A stretch of 11,527 bases of DNA from an uncultured bacterium (GTDB taxonomy: Bacteria > Verrucomicrobiota > Kiritimatiellia > RFP12 > UBA1067): NCBI GenBank assembly GCA_946401765.1, contig CAMIVJ010000051.1:1-11527 (forward strand), in the 5' to 3' direction. Within the stretch, counting starts at the first letter, position 1. Each line of letters starts with the position of its first letter. This document shows, piece after piece, positions 5,741-11,527 of this stretch. The position numbers were made by a program, and so were the translations under genes. Under the pieces are notes generated by a model. It made no database searches. It worked only from the letters and a program-made list of their open reading frames with translations, and had not been told where the DNA came from.

Positions 5741-8700
5741 TACGCAACGACGAGTTCATCGAGAACTGTCTAGGCGCGAACGATTCAGTCTGGAACAAGT
5801 TGCGATATGACAGGGACGGCATAATCGAGGCGTCCGCCGGAACTGGCAAAACGTACGCGCTTCAACGCATTGTGCTTAAGCTCGTGGCGGAGAGAGAGCC
5901 CGTCAACGTCAAGAACATCCTGCTAGTGACTTTCACTGAAAAGGCGGCCGGCGAGCTGAAGGACCGCATCCGCGACATATTGACGGAGGCGGGATTGCTT
6001 CCGTCTGACTTTGACGAGACGACGATCTGCACCATCCACTCTTTCTGCCGCGAGATACTCTCTGAATACGCTTTCGAGAACCGCGTGCCGATGCAGATGG
6101 AGATCGGCGGCACAAACGGCGATCTCGTTCATCGCGCCGTGCGCGCGGCGCTTCTAGGCAATGACTTCAAAGCGCGGTACGGGGATGTGTTCGATGCGTA
6201 CATGAAGGTTGCAGACCTGAAATCCACTGACGATCTTGCCGTTGCCGTCGAGGCGATGCTGAAGGAATGCGCGCAGCGGGATCAACCGCCGGCGGCGCCT
6301 CAGCGCCTCGATGATGCCATGCGGAGCAAACTATCCGGCATCGCCGCAAGAATGAGCCTCGACTTTGCCGGTATAACCGTCAACGCGAGAGCCATGCAAG
6401 GTTTTGAGGGTGCCTGCAGCGCGATTGGGGCAGAGATCGGAAATCTTGCTTCGGAAGATTTGCCTACGTTCATTCAGTCAGTAAACGTATGTGCCGCAAA
6501 CAGCGGAAAGTTGAACCCATCAGTGAATGGACATGGTAGAGGTGTAAGGCTTTTCGATATTCGTGCCGACATCAAAGAATTCGCCGAGGCGCTTGCTGAA
6601 GTCCAGGAGGTGCTTTCCGCACAGCTTGTGGCAGATCTTGCATTTCTCGCCTGGCCGGAGTTCATGCATCTCAAGGACGAAGCGGCCATGCTCACGTTCG
6701 ATGACCTGGTGACAAAGGCGTACCATGTGATCAGGAAAGAGGCTGAACGCGAGGATGCTGGCACGCGCAGCGCACTCATGGATTCAATACGCAGCCGCTA
6801 CCGCATCGCGCTCGTTGACGAGTTCCAAGACACCAACGAGAAGCAGTGGACGATCTTCCGCAGCCTGTTCTCATCTCGCGTAAACCGCATAGACGGTGAC
6901 GGCGCGCCAAATCCCCGCCAGGGGTTTCTGCTCGTCGTGGGCGATCCGAAACAGGCCATCTACAGTTTCCAGGGGGCGGACGTTGCCACATACCTTGCGG
7001 CCAAGGGAGAAATCACCGGCGGCGAAGGGGCACAGGAAATGCAGTCGCTAGACAAGACGTTTCGCTCGTGCCGCCCGCTTGTGGATTCATTCAAGAAGAT
7101 GTTCGGCGAAGCTTCCGGCTGGTTCGCAGACATGAAGGAGGGCGACGAGAGAATAGCCTATCCTGAAGTCGGATATCCGGAAGGGAACGAGAGGTTCCTT
7201 GGCCTGGAGGATCTGACGGGACGCGACGCCGTGACATTGCTGGAATCGCTTCCAAAGCAGCTGCCAGGTGAATTGAAGGGGCAGCGCTCTGGATATGGAA
7301 ACACCACTATGTGTCTGCCCGTGTTCATGCGGAATGCAGCGCGCGAGATGAAGCGGCTGTGTGCGTTGAGCGTGGCGTACAGGACGACAGATACAGAGAC
7401 GGGGCAGCCGATTGGCCACAAGATCCGGTATGGCGACATGTGCGTACTTGTAAGAGGTGGTGTCGAGGCGAAAGTGGTAAAGCGCGTGCTGGCGGAAGAG
7501 GGGATACCATATAGCCACTACAAGGAGCGTGGCATCTATGGATCGGTGGAGGCGGAGGCGCTGATAGCACTGTTTGATTTTCTAGCCGAACCAGGACGGT
7601 CTGGAAACCTTGCAGCACTTCTCATTACGCCGCTCTTCAATGTCCATCCGTCGGAGCTCGAGGCGTGGCTTGCGAGCGGCGACAAGGCGCTTGCCGATCT
7701 CGTGGAACGATGGCAGGAGCTTTCGGCGAAACGTTCCTGGATCGCGCTTTTCGAGAGCGTGATGAACGATACGGCGCTGGCGCATCCCGCACAGGGCGAC
7801 TACGAGTACGATCGTCGGTGGACGGCGTGCAGGCAGATTCTCGACAGGCTGCTTGCCGAGAAAGGGCATTCTGCTCTTTCACCGGGCGAATTCGCCGCGC
7901 TCCTGCGCTCTTGGCGCAAAGACGACCAGCGTTCGGGGGAGAATGGCGCCCTTCGCCAAAAGGAAAACGAGAGCGACAGCGTGCAGATCATGACGATGCA
8001 CGCTTCAAAGGGACTTGAGTTCAAGGCAGTGTTCATCGCATCGGGATTCAGTGGACTCAAAGACGGCGAAGATGCAGATGAGCGCAAGCGCCTATACTAC
8101 GTGGCGCTGACGCGCGCCGAACACAAGCTCTACCTTCCATGGACGCAATGGGATTCGCATACGCGAAATGTGCAAAGGCAGAGCGTGGAGGAGCGCGGGC
8201 TTGGGAGCGTGGGCTCGCCACTATTGGGGGATGGATTTCTCTCACGCGCGATCAGGGCGTGTTTCGAGAGACCTGTGGTTTTGAACGGCCAAGATGGCCG
8301 TTCTCCCAGTGATGATTGCAGTACGAACGGGCAGGATGCCCGTTCTCCAAGGGATGCGGCGATCCCCAAGATTTACGAAGTGGGATATTTGAAGAATCTG
8401 CGGCTGAAATGGGATTCGTTCAGTTCGCTCAGTCACAGTGACGGAACGAACAAGATAGTGCCATCTGCCGAAAACGAGACGGATGAATCGTCCGCAGGCG
8501 GATCGTCTGCACAGAAGCCCATGGCCACGCTTCTTCCGCGCAACAACGTTTCCGGCAATGTGTTCCATGAAATAATGGAGACGCTGTGCGGAGGGAACGA
8601 GTTGATCGGCGCTTTGGGATTTGCGGTTGGGGAAAAAACGCTAGCCGAGGCGCTTGAGGAGACTGGTCCGCTGATGGAACTCGTGCGTCGGACGATGCGT

Positions 8701-9258
8701 CGTAATGCGCTGGGCAATCAGAAGAGAGGCGACGATTCCACAGAGAGGACGCTTGTCCGTATGGTCTGGCGCGCGCTGAACACGCGCATTGAAATCGGTG
8801 AACGGGAGATCTTCCTGAAGGACATTCCGTTCGCAGACCGCCTTGCCGAAGTCGAGTTCGTTATGGACGAGGCGTCCGTGCTGGAGGAGGATGCTCTGCA
8901 CGCCGCAGACGTCGTTCGCGACGGCGCGTTCAACGGCAAGATAGACCTCTTGATACGTCCAGACGGCAAGGATGGTGCCGTGTACGTGCTGGACTGGAAG
9001 ACGAACTCGCTCGTCGACTATGGCGAAGCGAGCGTCGAGGCGGGTATGGAGGCGGCAGGGTATCCGCTCCAGTTCCAGCTCTATTCGCTTGCCGTCGCAA
9101 GATGGCTAGGACGCGAAAAGCTCGCCGGCGTGGCATATCTCTTCGTGCGCGGCGGTGAACACGGCGAAGCGAGCGGCGTATATAGCCGCGTCATGGACGA
9201 CATGATGTTTGCGAGCTGCCGTCAACGAGTCATGGATGCCGTTTCGCATGGCAGGTAA
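5737..9258 (+). CDS. recB: Exodeoxyribonuclease V beta subunit RecB (helicase-nuclease)
   Basis: This 1173-residue protein is almost the length of E. coli RecB (1180). RecB is the 3'-5' helicase and only nuclease of RecBCD, and it loads RecA after Chi. Superfamily 1A helicase motifs are complete: EASAGTGKT (K38), LLVTFTEKAAGELKDRI, TIHSFCREIL, VDEFQDT (D361, E362), VVGDPKQAIYSFQGAD (from 400), TFRSCRPLV, MTMHASKGLEF (752-762) and YYVALTRAEHKLYL (R793). The C-terminal nuclease domain is intact, with FHEIME (H944), GKIDLLI (D1070), LDWKTN (D1086, K1088) and the YPLQFQLYSLAV segment, corresponding to the H, D and D-K residues of the E. coli nuclease centre. The ATG overlaps the recC stop (ATGA) and follows GGGAGG at 5725-5730 with 6 bases between, indicating translational coupling. 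The linker between helicase and nuclease contains a two-copy palindromic repeat encoding NGQDGRSP and NGQDARSP (residues 850-871). Confidence 0.96.
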   Translation: MIRNDEFIENCLGANDSVWNKLRYDRDGIIEASAGTGKTYALQRIVLKLVAEREPVNVKNILLVTFTEKAAGELKDRIRDILTEAGLLPSDFDETTICTIHSFCREILSEYAFENRVPMQMEIGGTNGDLVHRAVRAALLGNDFKARYGDVFDAYMKVADLKSTDDLAVAVEAMLKECAQRDQPPAAPQRLDDAMRSKLSGIAARMSLDFAGITVNARAMQGFEGACSAIGAEIGNLASEDLPTFIQSVNVCAANSGKLNPSVNGHGRGVRLFDIRADIKEFAEALAEVQEVLSAQLVADLAFLAWPEFMHLKDEAAMLTFDDLVTKAYHVIRKEAEREDAGTRSALMDSIRSRYRIALVDEFQDTNEKQWTIFRSLFSSRVNRIDGDGAPNPRQGFLLVVGDPKQAIYSFQGADVATYLAAKGEITGGEGAQEMQSLDKTFRSCRPLVDSFKKMFGEASGWFADMKEGDERIAYPEVGYPEGNERFLGLEDLTGRDAVTLLESLPKQLPGELKGQRSGYGNTTMCLPVFMRNAAREMKRLCALSVAYRTTDTETGQPIGHKIRYGDMCVLVRGGVEAKVVKRVLAEEGIPYSHYKERGIYGSVEAEALIALFDFLAEPGRSGNLAALLITPLFNVHPSELEAWLASGDKALADLVERWQELSAKRSWIALFESVMNDTALAHPAQGDYEYDRRWTACRQILDRLLAEKGHSALSPGEFAALLRSWRKDDQRSGENGALRQKENESDSVQIMTMHASKGLEFKAVFIASGFSGLKDGEDADERKRLYYVALTRAEHKLYLPWTQWDSHTRNVQRQSVEERGLGSVGSPLLGDGFLSRAIRACFERPVVLNGQDGRSPSDDCSTNGQDARSPRDAAIPKIYEVGYLKNLRLKWDSFSSLSHSDGTNKIVPSAENETDESSAGGSSAQKPMATLLPRNNVSGNVFHEIMETLCGGNELIGALGFAVGEKTLAEALEETGPLMELVRRTMRRNALGNQKRGDDSTERTLVRMVWRALNTRIEIGEREIFLKDIPFADRLAEVEFVMDEASVLEEDALHAADVVRDGAFNGKIDLLIRPDGKDGAVYVLDWKTNSLVDYGEASVEAGMEAAGYPLQFQLYSLAVARWLGREKLAGVAYLFVRGGEHGEASGVYSRVMDDMMFASCRQRVMDAVSHGR
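8283..8345 (+). repeat. Two tandem 42-base-spaced palindromes inside recB
   Basis: Copy 1 has arms GAACGGCC (8283-8290) and GGCCGTTC (8296-8303) with loop AAGAT. Copy 2 has arms GAACGGGC (8325-8332) and GCCCGTTC (8338-8345) with loop AGGAT. Each is a perfect 8-bp stem with a 5-base loop, followed by TCC. The one stem position that differs changes on both arms, so pairing is kept. The spacing is 42 bases (14 codons), so the frame is preserved. The two copies encode NGQDGRSP and NGQDARSP in the RecB interdomain linker. This looks like a dispersed palindromic repeat that has entered the gene. Confidence 0.75.
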
Positions 9259-9265
9259 GGGGAGG
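9257..9265 (+). promoter_or_regulatory. Ribosome binding site deciding the recD start
   Basis: AAGGGGAGG begins within the recB stop codon and ends 9 bases before the ATG at 9275. The in-frame ATG at 9266 directly abuts it. Starts at 9236 and 9248 would overlap recB without a comparable site. The ATG at 9275 is therefore the best start. Confidence 0.65.
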
Positions 9266-9274
9266 ATGATCGAC

Positions 9275-11242
9275 ATGGAAGTCGCGGAGATTGCCAGGCG
9301 GTTGAAACTGTTCGGGATACCGCATGAAGATACTCAAGGCGTGCGCGGGGTTTTGGCACGGCTTGTCGCCGCACAGTCGCTTTCTCTGGGCGAATTGCAG
9401 ACGGCGCGCGACATCGTAAACCGGAAGGAATGCAAGAGTGAGGCGGTGTACCTATTTCTGGCGGCGATGTTCATTTCGCAAAGCGGGGGGAATGCCTTTC
9501 TTCGTCCGGAGAAGGGTGCAGCGCTCCTTGAGAAGGCTGGATATCTGGAAGATGCCGCCGATGAGATAATATCCAATGCTGAACATGCCGAAACTGTACG
9601 CGCCTTGTGGAAGAAGGCCCAGGCGGCGGCAGAGGAACTCGATGGCGACGTGGTCGTGAAGCGGTCCTATGCAGGTGGAGAAGGCTGGTTCTTCAAGAGA
9701 AACCTCTCAGCAGTCGAGGCAGTGTCGAAGGCTCTTGCCAAGCATGCGGCGGATGGCAAGGCGGATCGGTCTCTTGCCGCCGACAATCCACTCTCGTCTG
9801 ATGAACTTGACGCCGCGATCAAATTCAGAGGAATCAAACTGAACAATGAGCAGATCGAGGCGGTGAAGCGGGTGGCACAGAATCGTTTCGTGGTGGTGAC
9901 GGGCGGTCCTGGAACGGGGAAGACAACCGTAGTATGCGCCATGCTTCGCGTGCTTATGGCGCGGGGGCTTGATCTGGACGAGATTGCTCTGGCCGCGCCT
10001 ACGGGACGCGCCGCACAGCGCATGGGCGAAGCGCTGCGCAATCAGTGTGCTAAGGCAGAAGGTCTTGGCGAAGAGACGCGCAGGAAGATCGAATCGCTTG
10101 ACGGCTCCACGATCCACTCTTTGCTGGGAGGTTTCCCGCCGAACTGGAAGTACACGGAAGAGAACAAGCTGCCGCTCAAGCTGGTGGTGGTGGATGAGTC
10201 GTCGATGGTCGATGTGCACATCATGAAGGCGCTGGTCGCAGCGCTGCCGGACGATTGCCGGCTTGTGCTTTTGGGCGACAAGGACCAGTTGCCCTCCGTG
10301 GAGACGGGTGCCGTCCTTGGCGACATCGTCGGCACACGGGATGCGAAGTTTGTCGTTCGCCTGACCGTGTCAAATCGATTCCCGGAAGATTTTGCGAAGT
10401 GTGCCATAGCGGTCAACGAAGGCAAGGCGGAGGATTTTGCAAATGTGTCGCCTGAGCTGTCTTGGGGAAATATCGAATGGCTTAATTCATTCGACTCTGC
10501 GGAAACGAGATGCTTCCGTTGTGTGTTTCCGGAAAACTCTAATTCGTCCGCATGTCATGACCTACTGATGAAGTGGGCGGAGCATTATGGCCTGTTGGAA
10601 GGCGGACGCCTTGTGAATCTGGCATCGGATTCAATATTGAAGGACGACGCGGCATTGACGGAGGGTACGCTCTCCGAGAAGGCAAAGGCCATTTTTGCGG
10701 AGCTGGATCGTTCAAGGATTTTGACAGTTGTCAGAAAGGGTCCGCATGGCGTGGATGGCGTCAACGAACTTCTTCTCAAGGCACGTTTCGGTGGGCGATT
10801 GCCGTTCAATCCGCTAGTGAAGGCGGGAGTGCCTGTGATAATCACGCGCAACACGCCATCAAAGAGACTCTGGAATGGCGATGTTGGCGTGACCGTGGAG
10901 GGAAGATCGGGCATGGTGGTGATGTTCCCACGCGGAGACAAGGTAGTGAGTTGCCCAGTTGGACTACTGCCCGAGCATGAGCTCGCGTATGCGATGACGG
11001 TGCACAAGAGCCAGGGGTCTGAGTTCGAGAACGTGATGGTGGTGCTGCCGGATGACAAGGAGCATCCTCTTCTCAACCGTCAGATAGTTTACACGGGCAT
11101 CACGCGAGCGAAGAAGCGCGCGGTGATCGTGGGAACCGGGGGAACGCTGAATGCGGCGCTTTCGCGGAAGATCGAGCGCGACACGGGAATCGCACTTGGC
11201 GGCGATTGCGCTTGTCATCGAATGCTTTCATCTGACATGTGA
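9275..11242 (+). CDS. recD: Exodeoxyribonuclease V alpha subunit RecD (5'-3' helicase)
   Basis: This 655-residue protein is somewhat longer than E. coli RecD (608). RecD is the fast 5'-3' superfamily 1B motor of RecBCD, travelling on the strand opposite RecB. Residues 1 to about 190 form the poorly conserved N-terminal domain that would bind RecC. The helicase core follows: VVTGGPGTGKTT (K216), AAPTGRAAQRM, STIHSLLG, VVVDESSMVD (D307, E308), LLGDKDQLPSVETGAVLGD (from 332), SNRF, the MTVHKSQGSEFENVMVVLP block (574-592) and VYTGITRAKKRAVIVG (R611). All look intact. The link to RecBCD rather than free-standing RecD2 rests on size and operon position: it starts 16 bases after recB. The frame extends upstream to a TTG at 9209 inside recB, but the strong ribosome binding site at 9257-9265 supports 9275. 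The C-terminus carries an unusual short CACH tail (GGDCACHRM) of unknown meaning. Confidence 0.95.
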   Translation: MEVAEIARRLKLFGIPHEDTQGVRGVLARLVAAQSLSLGELQTARDIVNRKECKSEAVYLFLAAMFISQSGGNAFLRPEKGAALLEKAGYLEDAADEIISNAEHAETVRALWKKAQAAAEELDGDVVVKRSYAGGEGWFFKRNLSAVEAVSKALAKHAADGKADRSLAADNPLSSDELDAAIKFRGIKLNNEQIEAVKRVAQNRFVVVTGGPGTGKTTVVCAMLRVLMARGLDLDEIALAAPTGRAAQRMGEALRNQCAKAEGLGEETRRKIESLDGSTIHSLLGGFPPNWKYTEENKLPLKLVVVDESSMVDVHIMKALVAALPDDCRLVLLGDKDQLPSVETGAVLGDIVGTRDAKFVVRLTVSNRFPEDFAKCAIAVNEGKAEDFANVSPELSWGNIEWLNSFDSAETRCFRCVFPENSNSSACHDLLMKWAEHYGLLEGGRLVNLASDSILKDDAALTEGTLSEKAKAIFAELDRSRILTVVRKGPHGVDGVNELLLKARFGGRLPFNPLVKAGVPVIITRNTPSKRLWNGDVGVTVEGRSGMVVMFPRGDKVVSCPVGLLPEHELAYAMTVHKSQGSEFENVMVVLPDDKEHPLLNRQIVYTGITRAKKRAVIVGTGGTLNAALSRKIERDTGIALGGDCACHRMLSSDM

Positions 11243-11258
11243 CGGAGGAGAGCGTGGT

Positions 11259-11408
11259 GTGGCTCCGATGTACAGCGCAGAGGACTTCTTCTCGGGGAAG
11301 GATGCGGCGGACGACTTAGATGAAGGAGCCTCAAGCCGTGATAGAGATATTTATTTCTGGCAAGCGGCAAGAGGTCGCGGATTATGGTATAATGGCATCA
11401 AACAGTAA
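11259..11408 (+). CDS. Possible 49-residue ORF after recD
   Basis: A GTG at 11259 lies 8 bases after GGAGGAG (11244-11250), 16 bases downstream of the recD stop, and opens 49 codons ending in TAA at 11406-11408. The peptide is acidic in the middle (GKDAADDLDEG) and aromatic near the end (DIYFWQAARGRGLWYNG), with no family I recognise. For: strong ribosome binding site and operon-like spacing. Against: small size, non-ATG start, and an extended -10 promoter embedded in its last codons. An ATG at 11268 is an alternative start with poorer spacing. The stretch may simply be the intergenic region before the next gene. Confidence 0.35.
   Translation: MAPMYSAEDFFSGKDAADDLDEGASSRDRDIYFWQAARGRGLWYNGIKQ
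11385..11393 (+). promoter_or_regulatory. Extended -10 promoter for the last gene
   Basis: TGGTATAAT is a perfect extended -10 element (TGn plus TATAAT). No good -35 hexamer sits 16-18 bases upstream. Transcription would start near 11400, about 40 bases before the ATG at 11442. Confidence 0.5.
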
Positions 11409-11441
11409 AGGAAGTTAAGAGACCACTAGAGAAAACGGCAT

Positions 11442-11527
11442 ATGAACTGGATGATGTTCAAAGACGGCGATGGAGATACGTTGAAATCTTGGGAAGAATC
11501 CGCTACGGATTGTCTCAAGAAGGTGTC
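11442..11527 (+). CDS. N-terminal fragment of an unrecognised protein (3' end outside window)
   Basis: An ATG at 11442 opens a frame that runs to the window edge, giving 28 full codons: MNWMMFKDGDGDTLKSW, then an EESATDCLKKV run. No family can be named from so little sequence. It follows the promoter at 11385-11393 at a natural distance, which supports a start here, but no clear ribosome binding site precedes 11442. The ATG codons at 11451 and 11454 are alternatives. No stop is met in 86 bases, which is weak evidence on its own. Confidence 0.4.
   Translation, partial: MNWMMFKDGDGDTLKSWEESATDCLKKV

Noticed and set aside
11320..11418. 32-codon ATG frame in the post-recD gap
   Set aside because: It overlaps the 49-codon frame and the promoter and has no ribosome binding site at good spacing and no recognisable content.

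Overview
The window is an ordinary-looking but densely coding stretch of bacterial chromosome. All supported genes lie on the + strand. From left to right it holds the tail of an unrecognised gene; a stand-alone CinA C-terminal-type nicotinamide-nucleotide amidohydrolase (pncC); a compact zinc-dependent peptidase of the M20/M28 type; a complete recC-recB-recD operon; a possible 49-residue ORF; and the first codons of another unrecognised gene. No tRNA, rRNA, CRISPR array, insertion sequence, phage gene or stretch over 300 bases without a gene is visible.

About 9.1 kb (2171-11242) encodes the three subunits of exodeoxyribonuclease V. recC and recB overlap by 4 bases (ATGA), and recD starts 16 bases after the recB stop behind a strong ribosome binding site. 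This is the arrangement expected for a translationally coupled, stoichiometric complex. RecB has all the superfamily 1A helicase motifs and an intact C-terminal nuclease centre. RecD has intact helicase motifs. RecC has the signature segments of the family. The enzyme therefore looks functional: it resects double-strand DNA ends, supports RecA loading, and degrades linear foreign DNA. The order recC-recB-recD resembles gamma-proteobacteria but lacks the pitrilysin gene (ptrA) found between recC and recB in E. coli.

The least ordinary signal is a set of short perfect or near-perfect palindromes inside the coding sequence of recC and recB. They keep the reading frame and fall in parts of the proteins that look like variable linkers: 2686-2710, 4670-4689 and a tandem pair at 8283-8345. 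The tandem pair has compensatory changes in its stem. They look like members of dispersed palindromic repeat families that have entered genes in frame, comparable in principle to Rickettsia palindromic elements. This is an inference that needs a genome-wide search.

The organism cannot be fixed from this window. The G+C-rich coding sequence, the divergent RecBCD and the in-frame palindromes encoding NGQDxRSP-like peptides would fit an uncultured member of the Planctomycetes-Verrucomicrobia-Lentisphaerae-Kiritimatiellae assemblage. This is a low-confidence impression. Two clear extended -10 promoters (TGCTATACT at 1180-1188 and TGGTATAAT at 11385-11393) indicate a standard housekeeping-sigma promoter type. 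I see no clear new biological system here.
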